From Bacteroidia bacterium (GTDB lineage Bacteria; Bacteroidota; Bacteroidia; SpSt-205), in the NCBI GenBank assembly GCA_026414975.1, contig JAOAHZ010000006.1:156446-220445 (forward strand): DNA of 64,000 nucleotides, written 5' to 3'. The position numbers and the translations under genes were made by a program. Positions 1 to 8,170 of the stretch are shown in pieces. The notes under the pieces are model-generated. The model worked only from the letters and a program-made list of their open reading frames with translations, was not told the DNA's origin and searched no databases. Position 1 is the stretch's first letter, and the number at the start of each line of letters is the position of its first letter.

Positions 1-70
1 CTACGGGACCTACATGCTCTCCGCCGCCTTTTGATTCGGCGGTATGGGATTCCTCCCGAAGCTATACGAA

Positions 71-78
71 TAACTTTG
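71..78 (+). promoter_or_regulatory. Possible Bacteroidota -7 box
   Basis: TAACTTTG is a perfect match to the Bacteroidota -7 element TAnnTTTG. It would give a leader of about 40 nt for the gene starting at 123. A weaker box, AATCTTTG (107-114), sits 8 nt before that start and could be used instead. Confidence 0.4.
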
Positions 79-122
79 CGCCCTGTGCCGCCTGACCTCC
101 CTCCAAAATCTTTGCGCCTCAA

Positions 123-1136
123 ATGCTGCGCTTGCTGAGTCTCTTTTCTCTCCCTCTTTTTGCCCAGGCCCTCTGTGGTTTCTCCCATGAGCTGGGCTAT
201 GTCGTATGGGGGATTTATCATCCTTTAGAGCGAGGCCGAGGAGAAGCATTGGCTCACAGCATTGCGCAGGCTTTGTTATCGGATTCGGTTCTCCGAGAGA
301 TAATCTACATCCATAGTGTGCGGTATGAGATGTACCGTATGGGGCCCTGGTTTCTCATACAGGGTACAGCTACGCCGGAGGGGCTTTATGCCTTCCTTAT
401 GGCGCTTCGGACAGCCTTAGACCGGTTTCCTCAGCGGCTTCAAAGCGGTGTCTCTCCTTCTGGGTTTCATAGTAGTGGGTATAGCTATTTTCGGCTTGTC
501 TATGAAGATACAGCGAGAACGGAATTTACCCCGCTAACGGTCAGCCGGGCGTTTTATGAATACTGGCGAGAGGGGCGCCTTCGGATATTTTTGCGGGGAA
601 GGCTATCTGCACCGCTCTTGCGAGCGGCGCGCTCGATCGTTGAAGGTGAAGCCATGCCTTTCACTTATGTCCCTCCTGAGCTACCCCCTCCTTCCTATCA
701 GCCCCCTCGACAGGGAGCAGCGGTCGTATATGTACGGTGGAGCCTCAGTCAATTGCCTAATCTGGCGACCTGGATTGCCCTTTGGTCGCACAGCCAAGCC
801 CTCACACGATTTTTGTGTGAGGAGCGTCAACTTACTTGCAGGGTTGTATGGGTGCCCCTTCCTATAGGGTTAGAGGGCTGGATAGAAACGACTTTGCCTG
901 CAGCGACCGAGCAAGCGGTACGGGACTTTCTTGCTCGCCCGTATATACCACCCCGTCACAGTCCGGTAGCTTTTTTCAGTTGGAGTTACGAACCCGAGCA
1001 TCTATTCCTCAGCAGTTGGTGGGCATGCATCTGGGGTCTACCCTCTCTACCTAAAGACATACCCGCTCTCTCTCAACGAGAGCTCCGAAAAGCCGCTCGG
1101 TATTGGACGACTATAGCTTTTGCCGTGAGGGGATAA
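123..1136 (+). CDS. Hypothetical secreted protein
   Basis: Unrecognised 337-residue protein. Residues 1-17 (MLRLLSLFSLPLFAQA) look like a Sec signal peptide, so it is probably periplasmic or surface exposed. The body is rich in aromatic residues and has a proline-rich linker near residue 185 (PPELPPPSYQPP) separating two halves of similar size. This two-lobe layout is vaguely reminiscent of a degenerate M16-type fold, but no HxxEH zinc motif is present, so no function is assigned. It is followed 27 nt later by another unknown gene on the same strand. The start is the first ATG that yields a signal peptide. Confidence 0.6.
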   Translation: MLRLLSLFSLPLFAQALCGFSHELGYVVWGIYHPLERGRGEALAHSIAQALLSDSVLREIIYIHSVRYEMYRMGPWFLIQGTATPEGLYAFLMALRTALDRFPQRLQSGVSPSGFHSSGYSYFRLVYEDTARTEFTPLTVSRAFYEYWREGRLRIFLRGRLSAPLLRAARSIVEGEAMPFTYVPPELPPPSYQPPRQGAAVVYVRWSLSQLPNLATWIALWSHSQALTRFLCEERQLTCRVVWVPLPIGLEGWIETTLPAATEQAVRDFLARPYIPPRHSPVAFFSWSYEPEHLFLSSWWACIWGLPSLPKDIPALSQRELRKAARYWTTIAFAVRG

Positions 1137-1151
1137 AGCGGGTTTTTTATT

Positions 1152-1159
1152 TACCTTCG
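1152..1159 (+). promoter_or_regulatory. -7 box, leaderless start of 1164 gene
   Basis: TACCTTCG followed by 4 nt (tatc) and the GTG at 1164. It fits the box-N4-start pattern seen throughout the window, with one mismatch to TAnnTTTG. Confidence 0.5.
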
Positions 1160-1163
1160 TATC

Positions 1164-2219
1164 GTGCATGCTCTCATTGCCTATCCAGAGAAGGTCCAGC
1201 GTCATTTACTTCACACTCTACTTTCTTACACGGATTTGGCTAAGCGTCTCACAGGATTAGAAAACGCTGAGCCTGTGATAGATAAAGACCCTTTTGGTGG
1301 TCTTTTCGCTTTTTCCTACACAACGCTAAACGATAAGATGGTCTATATCTACTTTAGAGCCAGCACTTTTGGAAGCCCTAAGACGGAGTATGAACAAATA
1401 CGTGAGCAGGCCTCTTTCATGCATCGTCATCCCGATGCTTATTATTTCGCTCTGATTTTGAGGGAGGCTTGGTTTGAGTGGCCTGAGGGTTATGTGGAGC
1501 GGCGCTTAGGCCTTCCCCTTCGACGACTGGGGTATGAGACTCTTGTCCCGGCTTTGGAAGGGCTCCGACTCACTCAGCTGCCCGATTCTATCCGTTCCGA
1601 GATTCAAGCCTATCAACGCCATCTCCAGAAAGAATACGAAGGTATCCTTCACCCGGTTCGCCTTCCTGAGCTACGTCTGCGGCAGTATGCGGTTTTATGG
1701 CACATTCGCCGAGCTTTCATGAGTCGCTGGGCTTCCTCCGAGAATGCTTTGATAGAGTGGGACATTCGGACGCAGCCTCACGTGCATTCGTCTCACTTAG
1801 ACCAGGTTTTTCTTCGTCAGTATCCTCCTCATCGGTTGCATATGGAGAGTTATGAACTGAGTTTATTTTGGGAGCTTGAGAGAGAAGGGTTGTTTTTGCG
1901 AGTAGGGCTGCCGCCTATGCGAGAGAAAATCGCTCGGGCTGTTCATCATCACCTTCGTAAGCAAGCCCAGCTTTGTGCGGCGGAATACTTCGCTCTTGGA
2001 CGTACGCGAGGGACTCTCAAAGGCATAGATACCTATCACGCCCGAGAAGTGAATCTCCTTCGCATAGAGGTGCCTGAGCTGCAGCAGCTTATAGAGATGC
2101 GTGAGGCTGAGACCTTCCATGTCCTCTCAGACGAGGTGGCTGAAGACCTCGCTGTGGCTGTTGGTCTTTTACCTGAGATCAGCAAACGAGTCGGTGGCGT
2201 ATCTGTCTCTATCCGCTGA
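1164..2219 (+). CDS. Hypothetical protein
   Basis: Unrecognised 351-residue soluble protein with no signal peptide or membrane segment. It starts at GTG, placed 4 nt after a TACCTTCG box, which supports a leaderless start. The N-terminal 90 residues carry many aromatic residues (KMVYIYFRAS), the middle is helical and charged, and the tail has an acidic LSDEVAEDLAVAVG stretch. A TetR-family regulator begins 2 nt after its stop codon, so the two are probably co-transcribed and the regulator may control this gene. I cannot name the family. Confidence 0.6.
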   Translation: MHALIAYPEKVQRHLLHTLLSYTDLAKRLTGLENAEPVIDKDPFGGLFAFSYTTLNDKMVYIYFRASTFGSPKTEYEQIREQASFMHRHPDAYYFALILREAWFEWPEGYVERRLGLPLRRLGYETLVPALEGLRLTQLPDSIRSEIQAYQRHLQKEYEGILHPVRLPELRLRQYAVLWHIRRAFMSRWASSENALIEWDIRTQPHVHSSHLDQVFLRQYPPHRLHMESYELSLFWELEREGLFLRVGLPPMREKIARAVHHHLRKQAQLCAAEYFALGRTRGTLKGIDTYHAREVNLLRIEVPELQQLIEMREAETFHVLSDEVAEDLAVAVGLLPEISKRVGGVSVSIR

Positions 2220-2221
2220 GC

Positions 2222-2794
2222 ATGCAACAAAGAAAGCGGATCCTGCGAGCGGCTTCGCTGCTATTTGCTCAGCGGGGCTATGAACGGGTCTCGCTGCGTC
2301 AGATCGCCGCAGCTGTGGGACTTACCCCACCAACGCTCTATCACTACTTTCCCACAAAAGAGACTCTTTTAGAGACCTTGGCTTATCAAATCGCTGAACA
2401 GTTTGAAAAAGCCACGGAAGGTATCGCCGAATCGGACTGGACCGTTCCTTACAAAATAGAGCGATTCTGCGAAGCTCACCTTATGACCCTCCTCCAAGCT
2501 CCCGAACAGGCAGCCATTTTTCTCCGAGAAGCTCCTCAGTTTCTATCAGAACCTCAGCGCAGCGCTTTCATTGATCGGCAGAGGCAATACGAAGCCCGAT
2601 TTGAACGCATTCTGCGTGAGGGACTTGAAGCTCGTCTCTTTCGAGATATAGAACCTCGCTTTATGACGGTTTCTCTATTAGCCGCTCTGAATGCTACGGC
2701 GACATGGTATCAGATAGGAGGCCCGCTTTCCCCGCAAGAGATTGCTCGATCCTTAGCCGACATCTTCCTGCGCGGCTTGATCCGTAACTGGTGA
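2222..2794 (+). CDS. TetR/AcrR family transcriptional regulator
   Basis: 190-residue one-component repressor. Residues 3-50 form the TetR helix-turn-helix, with the typical order AASLLFAQRGYERVSLRQIAAAVGLTPPTLYHYFPTKETLL. The remaining helices would form the ligand-binding and dimerisation domain, whose ligand cannot be read from sequence. The gene starts 2 nt after the stop of the preceding hypothetical gene and shares its transcript. Its 3' end overlaps the convergent waaA by 42 bp. Family assignment is firm; the target is unknown, though autoregulation of this two-gene unit would be usual. Confidence 0.9.
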   Translation: MQQRKRILRAASLLFAQRGYERVSLRQIAAAVGLTPPTLYHYFPTKETLLETLAYQIAEQFEKATEGIAESDWTVPYKIERFCEAHLMTLLQAPEQAAIFLREAPQFLSEPQRSAFIDRQRQYEARFERILREGLEARLFRDIEPRFMTVSLLAALNATATWYQIGGPLSPQEIARSLADIFLRGLIRNW

Positions 2795-4024
2795 AACCCA
2801 GCCTTCCTCTTTGAGGTGCTGCCATACTATCTCAGGGGTGTTGGGTTTGTGTTGGATATATTTATCTACCTTTTCGGCGATGATTTGAAGGCGTCGTCGG
2901 TCTTTGATTAGGCTTTTTATGGCATTGGAGAAGCTAACGGGATACCGACAGCTTTCTGCAACTCTAAGAGCAATGAGCTCATGGGCTTCTGAGAAGTATT
3001 CATAGTTTGGTCCAAAGAATACAGGTTTCTTGTAGATGATTGCTTCTAAGATGTTATGGATGCCCTTGCCAAACCCCCCACCCACCCATACGGCGTGCGC
3101 ATAGAAATACACATAAGCTAAGAGCCCTGTGGTGTCCAGTATGAGGGTGTCTTTATTGCCGTTCCATTCTGGGTGGGAGTACTGTGCGCAGCGTACAGGC
3201 CATATTCTATGGATGAGTTCTACCTGCTTAGGGGACACGTCATGAGGGACGAGTATCCAGTGGACACTATAACCACGAAGTTGTTCATACGCTTGAGCTA
3301 AAAATCGGACATCGTCTTCCCAAACGCTACCAGCGACGATACAAAAGTGGCCGTTTATCCACTCGTAGAGGCCGGATATGGGTAGCCAGTTCTCCGCAAG
3401 CTGACGGACTCGGACTAGCCGACTGTCCCCTGCCACCGTAACCTTAGAAAATCCCACTTGCCGCAGTCGTTGGGCATCTTTCTCAGTTTGAACGAATATC
3501 CATTTCAAGTAAGGGAAGAACCGAATTTTCCACCACCATCGCAGGCCTTTGACTGGCTCTACGTGAGCTGACAAGAGATAAGAGGGACACTTTGCAGCGT
3601 GTAGTTCATGGAGGAGGTTGGGCCATAAGTCATACTTGACGAAAAAAACCGCTGCAGGTTGGAGGGTTTTGACCCATTTGCGTACGACCCAGGGCAAATC
3701 AATCGGAGCCGGACCGACCCAGTCTCCTATTGGATAACTCTGCTGGTAGCGCTGCCACCCCGATGAGGAGAAGAAGGAAATCACTACATAGGGACGATAG
3801 GGAAGTCGCTGAATGATATATTCTAAAACGGGGCGTCCTTGCTCAAACTCCCCTACAGAGGCACAGTGCATCCAAAGAACAGGGCGTTCTTTAGGGGGGA
3901 GGGGTGGGGCTACTTTTCGGGCTCGCCACCAGCGCCGTATTTTTTCATTTCTCAGAGCCAAGATAGGGATTACGAGTAGGCCCAGCATCCACAGCGCCGT
4001 GTAAATAGGCCGCCAGAAGCTCAT
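2753..4024 (-). CDS. waaA: 3-deoxy-D-manno-octulosonic acid (Kdo) transferase
   Basis: Transfers Kdo from CMP-Kdo to lipid IVA, the first inner-core step of LPS assembly, at the inner face of the cytoplasmic membrane. The 423-residue length fits the family. An N-terminal membrane anchor (about residues 5-23) is followed by the glycosyltransferase N domain with WMHCASVGEFEQGRPVLEYI, where the glutamate of ASVGE is the usual catalytic residue. The C-terminal GT-B lobe carries VGGGFGKGIHNILEAIIYKKPVFFGP. Its start codon overlaps the stop of the upstream outer membrane gene (ATGA), so the pair is translationally coupled. The last 42 bp overlap the convergent TetR gene. Confidence 0.93.
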   Translation of the reverse strand: MSFWRPIYTALWMLGLLVIPILALRNEKIRRWWRARKVAPPLPPKERPVLWMHCASVGEFEQGRPVLEYIIQRLPYRPYVVISFFSSSGWQRYQQSYPIGDWVGPAPIDLPWVVRKWVKTLQPAAVFFVKYDLWPNLLHELHAAKCPSYLLSAHVEPVKGLRWWWKIRFFPYLKWIFVQTEKDAQRLRQVGFSKVTVAGDSRLVRVRQLAENWLPISGLYEWINGHFCIVAGSVWEDDVRFLAQAYEQLRGYSVHWILVPHDVSPKQVELIHRIWPVRCAQYSHPEWNGNKDTLILDTTGLLAYVYFYAHAVWVGGGFGKGIHNILEAIIYKKPVFFGPNYEYFSEAHELIALRVAESCRYPVSFSNAIKSLIKDRRRLQIIAEKVDKYIQHKPNTPEIVWQHLKEEGWVSPVTDQAAQEDVG

Positions 4025-4773
4025 TCGGCCGGAGCTTTTTCATAAAGAGGAAGGCTCCAGCCTACTCGGACCCCCCCCCAAAAGTCTCGCCGACGGGCTC
4101 TGTCGCGCATTCCTCGGTCGTATAGATAACCTCGCAGGCTCCGTGTGAAGTACTGCCCGGCCTCTATGCCGAGCAGAAAGTTGATAAGGCCGTTATTACT
4201 GAAGAAACGATAGCCGAAGCTTTGAGTCAATCCCCATCCGCCCGTTAAGCGATCTAATCCCTTGAGATATTCACCTTCCAAAAGGGGTAGCCGTTCGCTA
4301 CGAGCCTTGTCTATTAGGATTCGATGGGATAGGTACCCTACACCTATCTCTATATAGGGACCACAGTTGGGGTTTTGTTTGGGCAAGCGCCAAGCCGAGA
4401 GGATATAACCTACGCGGATACTGGCTGTCCAACCCCGCTGGCGCAAAGCAGGCGTGAAAATTTTTCCGTTTTCATCTATGAAAGCCATGAGACCCACCCG
4501 CTGAAAGCTGGACAGATAAAGCCCTTCTAAAAAGGCGGGTTCTACGATTTTATCTCCGATGAGTCCAGCTCCTTGTAAAGCGAAATAGGCCCCCCTTCGC
4601 AGCTTGTAAGCTATTTCTCCACCCACAGCGCTACTATACCCGAAGCGGCGAGCTAAGTCCATTTGAGGGAATAAGCCCTGATAGGTCACCGAAGGCCAAA
4701 AAAAGTGTATGGCTGAGTCACGAATGCTTTGCTGAGCCCAGGTGAGAGTCATGCATAGTCCCAGCCAGCGCAT
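4021..4773 (-). CDS. Hypothetical outer membrane beta-barrel-like protein
   Basis: 250-residue protein with a short signal peptide (MRWLGLCMTLTWAQQ). Repeated glycine/aromatic alternation (FALQGAGLIG, YIEIGVGYLSHRI, GGVRVGWSLPLYEK) is typical of Bacteroidota outer membrane barrels of the porin or PorT-like type. No specific family is recognised. It is the first gene of a two-gene operon with waaA, overlapping it by 4 bp, so a cell-envelope role is likely. A purine-rich stretch AGAGGA lies just before the ATG in the predicted short leader, one of few SD-like sequences in the window. Confidence 0.65.
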   Translation of the reverse strand: MRWLGLCMTLTWAQQSIRDSAIHFFWPSVTYQGLFPQMDLARRFGYSSAVGGEIAYKLRRGAYFALQGAGLIGDKIVEPAFLEGLYLSSFQRVGLMAFIDENGKIFTPALRQRGWTASIRVGYILSAWRLPKQNPNCGPYIEIGVGYLSHRILIDKARSERLPLLEGEYLKGLDRLTGGWGLTQSFGYRFFSNNGLINFLLGIEAGQYFTRSLRGYLYDRGMRDRARRRDFWGGVRVGWSLPLYEKAPAE

Positions 4774-4782
4774 TTAATCCTC

Positions 4783-4801
4783 TACCTTTGCCACAAAGGT
4801 A
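4783..4801. promoter_or_regulatory. Overlapping face-to-face divergent promoters
   Basis: TACCTTTG-CCA-CAAAGGTA is a perfect 8-bp inverted repeat in which each arm is a -7 element, one for ugd (+) and one for the outer membrane-waaA operon (-). Predicted transcription starts overlap, so the two promoters should be mutually exclusive. Confidence 0.6.
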
Positions 4802-4807
4802 ATAGGT

Positions 4808-6178
4808 ATGCGCATCGCCGTTATCGGAGTCGGTTATGTCGGGCTCGTAACAGCCGCCGGCCTTGCTGAAACAGGAAACACCGTGATAGGTTATGACATA
4901 GACCCGACTAAAATAGAAAAGCTTCAGAGAGGCGAATCTCCTATTTATGAACCCGGGCTAGATCACCTCTTAGCCCGCAATCTAAAAGAAGGGCGCTTGA
5001 GTTTTACTGGAGTCTTGGAGGAAGCTATCTTGCCCGCTGAGCTTATTTTCTTAGCCCTGCCTACGCCCCCTATGACAGGAGGAGAGGCTGATCTCTCTTT
5101 TATTTTTTCAGCTGCTGATTCTATCGTGCGCGTTTTATCTAAGGCCTATCTCAATGGCATTTCGGATTCTAAGATAGTTATCACGAAAAGCACAGTTCCA
5201 GTAGGTACGGCGCGGCGATTGCAGCACTTTTTTGCTGAGCGCCTTCCTCATCGCATGCGGGTCGCTTCTAATCCCGAGTTTTTACGCGAAGGCTACGCCG
5301 TAGAGGACTTTCTCAAACCGGACCGCGTCGTTATCGGTTCTCCTGACCCTGAAGTCGGGGAAAAGCTATACCAACTATACCTCCCCTATACTCGTCAAGG
5401 AAACCCCATTTATATTATGGACTGGGAGAGCGCTGAACTGACTAAGTATGCAGCGAATGCCTTTTTAGCGATGCGTATCAGTTTCATGAATGAATTGGCT
5501 CGGTTATGTGAACGGGTCGGGGCTGACATAGACAAAGTGAGATTAGGCATGGGAGCAGATAGCCGAATAGGACGAAGGTACCTGTATGCTGGAATCGGCT
5601 ACGGTGGGTCATGCTTTCCTAAGGATACCCATGCGCTTGCAGCTACCGCTCGTCAGCATGGGCTTAGCCTTCACTTAGTGGAAGCCACGATCGAGGTTAA
5701 TGTGCATCAGCGGAAACTTTTTTGGGAGAAGGTGCGGGACTACTACCATGGGCAGCTTCAAGGGCGCACCTTCGCTGTATGGGGTGTGGCTTTTAAGCCT
5801 GATACCGACGATATCCGAGAAGCGCCAGCGATAGATGTCATTCGGTGGTTACTGGAAGCAGGGGCAAAGGTCAGAGCGTTTGACCCCGTAGCGCTTCCTT
5901 CTCTACGGCGAGACTATCCGGACTGGCCTATCTATTACGCCCACAATCCCTACGATGCCGCTGAGGGGGCTGACGGGATTTTAGTCATCACCGAATGGGC
6001 TGAGTTTCGTCAGCCCGACTGGTCTCTGCTTAGGCAGAAACTGAGCAGACCCGCTATCATAGATGGGCGAAACCTCTACAATCCCGCTCAGCTCTACGCC
6101 TTGGGCATAGATTACATTTCTATTGGACGCCCATCGGTATATGGCTACTCCGAGAAGGTGGAGTCGAAGCAGAAGTAA
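4808..6178 (+). CDS. ugd: UDP-glucose 6-dehydrogenase
   Basis: Oxidises UDP-glucose to UDP-glucuronate with two NAD+ for polysaccharide synthesis in the cytoplasm. The 456-residue chain has the N-terminal Rossmann motif GVGYVGLVTAAGLAETGNTV. The central dimerisation domain carries NPEFLREG. The catalytic cysteine motif is GYGGSCFPKD (about residues 261-270). The C-terminal NAD-like domain includes VWGVAFKPDTDDIREAPAIDVI. UDP-mannose or UDP-GlcNAc dehydrogenases are related, but the pattern best fits UDP-glucose dehydrogenase. It is monocistronic, transcribed divergently from the waaA operon through a shared palindromic promoter. Confidence 0.93.
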   Translation: MRIAVIGVGYVGLVTAAGLAETGNTVIGYDIDPTKIEKLQRGESPIYEPGLDHLLARNLKEGRLSFTGVLEEAILPAELIFLALPTPPMTGGEADLSFIFSAADSIVRVLSKAYLNGISDSKIVITKSTVPVGTARRLQHFFAERLPHRMRVASNPEFLREGYAVEDFLKPDRVVIGSPDPEVGEKLYQLYLPYTRQGNPIYIMDWESAELTKYAANAFLAMRISFMNELARLCERVGADIDKVRLGMGADSRIGRRYLYAGIGYGGSCFPKDTHALAATARQHGLSLHLVEATIEVNVHQRKLFWEKVRDYYHGQLQGRTFAVWGVAFKPDTDDIREAPAIDVIRWLLEAGAKVRAFDPVALPSLRRDYPDWPIYYAHNPYDAAEGADGILVITEWAEFRQPDWSLLRQKLSRPAIIDGRNLYNPAQLYALGIDYISIGRPSVYGYSEKVESKQK

Positions 6179-6254
6179 GGTAGAAGGAGCAGGCTCTTCC
6201 TGTCTTTGTTCTGAGCTCACCTCCAATCAGCATGCCAGCTGAGTCTTGCATGAC

Positions 6255-7565
6255 TCACCTCTCCTCCTCTCGCCAGATTTGGGCTCCTAAAAGTCGTAGC
6301 CGCTCGTCTAATCGTTCGTAGCCTCGCTCAATTTGTTCAGCCTGTTCTATGTAGCTACGTCCTTCTGCCGAGAGAGCCGCTATCAGCAGGGCCATGCCCG
6401 CCCGAATATCCGGACTACTCATTCGTATACCGCGCAGAGGCGCTCGCCGTCCTAATCCTATTACTAAGGCCCGATGTGGATCGCATAACACAACTTGAGC
6501 TCCCATCTCTATCAGCCTATCCACAAAGAAGAGACGACTCTCAAACATTTTCTGGTGTATCAAGACAGTTCCTGACGCTTGAGTAGCCACGACGAGTAAG
6601 ACGCTAAGCATGTCCGGAGGGGTTCCAGGCCATGTATGATCGGAGATAGTCAGAATGTCCCCTTCTATCGTCTGTGGCTCGTAAATGGCTGGCGGATGGA
6701 TACTTAGCGTATCCCCCTCCAAAGTAGTAGGAATTCCGAGGCGACGCAGGGGGCGTATAACAGGCTCTAAATGTTCTGAGGGTACATGGGCAACCCGTAT
6801 AGGGCTTTGGGTCATTGCCGCTAAGGCCGCAATGCTACCAATCTCTATGATATCGGGCAAAAGGGTATGTTGAGCTCCGTTTAGCTTAGGCTGCCCGACG
6901 ATGCGAAGGCGGTTCGTGCCTAAACCCTCTATAGAAGCCCCCATTCTTTGGAGTAGGCCACCCAACTGCTGAATGTAAGGTTCGCAGGCAGCGTGGTAAA
7001 GCGTCGTCTCGCCATCGGCAAGCGCCGATGCCATAAGTAAGTTAGCTGTGCCCGTTACAGAGGCCTCTTCTAAGAGAATAAAGGTGCCTCGCAAGCGTCG
7101 AGAAGCGACAAGGTGATATACTTCTTGATGGGAGTCATAGGAGAGAGTCGCTCCAAGGGAGGTAAATCCCAAGAGATGCGTATCAATGCGCCGTCGTCCG
7201 ATTTTGTCCCCGCCGGGGCGGGGAAAGTAAGCCTCTCCACATCGGCTCAAGAGCGGTCCTATCAAGAGCACCGACCCGCGAATCTTCCGAAATAAAGAGC
7301 GTCCTTCTGCCGTCAAAAGCACCTGAGGCTGGATATGCTCAGCTTGGATGCGAACTCGGTGGGGTGAAAGCCGTTCCACTCGTGCGCCTAGCAGTTCTAT
7401 AAGGTCTAACTGTCGCTGAACATCTAAGATATCGGGTAGATTCTCGATCTCCACCGGTTCAGAGGTGAGAAGAGCGGCAGCAAGAACTTGGAGGGCCTCG
7501 TTCTTAGCTCCTTGAGGAGAATAGGTGCCTGCAAGCCGGGCTCCCCCCTCTATGATAAACTTCAT
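6255..7565 (-). CDS. murA: UDP-N-acetylglucosamine 1-carboxyvinyltransferase
   Basis: First committed step of peptidoglycan synthesis, transferring enolpyruvyl from PEP to UDP-GlcNAc. The 436-residue protein has GGARLAGTYSPQGAKNEALQVLAAALL at the N-terminus and the PDMLSVLLVVATQASG and RAGMALLIAALSAEG motifs of the family. In the active-site loop the usual PGGC is PGGDKIGRRRIDTHL: aspartate replaces the catalytic cysteine targeted by fosfomycin. The same Cys-to-Asp change is known in active, fosfomycin-resistant MurA of Mycobacterium and Chlamydia. It is the last gene of a six-gene operon and overlaps the DUF4290 gene by 4 bp. Confidence 0.95.
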   Translation of the reverse strand: MKFIIEGGARLAGTYSPQGAKNEALQVLAAALLTSEPVEIENLPDILDVQRQLDLIELLGARVERLSPHRVRIQAEHIQPQVLLTAEGRSLFRKIRGSVLLIGPLLSRCGEAYFPRPGGDKIGRRRIDTHLLGFTSLGATLSYDSHQEVYHLVASRRLRGTFILLEEASVTGTANLLMASALADGETTLYHAACEPYIQQLGGLLQRMGASIEGLGTNRLRIVGQPKLNGAQHTLLPDIIEIGSIAALAAMTQSPIRVAHVPSEHLEPVIRPLRRLGIPTTLEGDTLSIHPPAIYEPQTIEGDILTISDHTWPGTPPDMLSVLLVVATQASGTVLIHQKMFESRLFFVDRLIEMGAQVVLCDPHRALVIGLGRRAPLRGIRMSSPDIRAGMALLIAALSAEGRSYIEQAEQIERGYERLDERLRLLGAQIWREEER

Positions 7566-8170
7566 TTTCTACGACGGAAAGGCTTGAAGCCTCGTTTGTG
7601 GGGACGTTCGGAGGGTTCTGAGACTGGATTATCCCCCAAGCCTTGAGGGGATAAATGCAGCTTGCCTTCAGCTAAGTAAGACAAGTTATGAATAAGGGTC
7701 GCTTCCTCTACGGGTAGTCCTTGATGACGCATCTGCTGATATAGGTGCCTCAGGAGTCGCCCTCCTAAAGCTCTTTGCTCGGCTTCAGATAGCTCACTCA
7801 ATGCTTCGCTCCATCGCCTTGCGAGGATGCCATACTGGCGGAAGGGCGTGCGTTCTTGGGGATAAGCCAGCCCAGGGGGAGGCGGCGGTTGGAGAGGAGA
7901 GGGTTCTTCCCAAGGGAAATACACCCTAAGCCCCTCAGGTAAGAGAGAGAAGAATCGGTCTTTACGCAGGCGTACCTCTTCCTCAGTCAGACGCTCACCC
8001 CCTTCCACTTGAAGGAACCACCGAAACGCGAATCGGAGGAAGGCAGACCGTAAGGACTCAGGTATATCGGTCTCGGCGCTTTCTAAAAATGCCTGAAGCC
8101 ATGTGCCTACTTCTGTCTTAGGGCGAGTCGGTGGAATACGCAGCTTAGGTGAGGACTCGGAGTTTTGCAT
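7562..8170 (-). CDS. DUF4290 family protein
   Basis: 202-residue protein of unknown function, matching from memory the Bacteroidota-restricted DUF4290 family. Matching features are a LRIPPTRPKTEVGTWL start, a proline-rich linker, a central YGILARRWSEALSEL segment, and a final NLSYLAEGKLHLSPQGL. The C-terminus is basic (KRGFKPFRRRK). DUF4290 genes commonly sit immediately before murA in Bacteroidota, as here with a 4-bp overlap, which suggests a link to wall synthesis that has not been shown. It overlaps uvrD by 26 bp. Confidence 0.7.
   Translation of the reverse strand: MQNSESSPKLRIPPTRPKTEVGTWLQAFLESAETDIPESLRSAFLRFAFRWFLQVEGGERLTEEEVRLRKDRFFSLLPEGLRVYFPWEEPSPLQPPPPPGLAYPQERTPFRQYGILARRWSEALSELSEAEQRALGGRLLRHLYQQMRHQGLPVEEATLIHNLSYLAEGKLHLSPQGLGDNPVSEPSERPHKRGFKPFRRRK

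Noticed and set aside
10-249. Minus-strand 79-codon ORF at the left edge
   Set aside because: It overlaps the signal peptide region of the 123-1136 gene, has a low-complexity basic composition and shows no domain.
2753-2794. Overlap of TetR and waaA as a frameshift or assembly error
   Set aside because: Both proteins have normal lengths and intact ends; convergent overlaps of this size also occur elsewhere in the window (37931-37945, 43088-43099).
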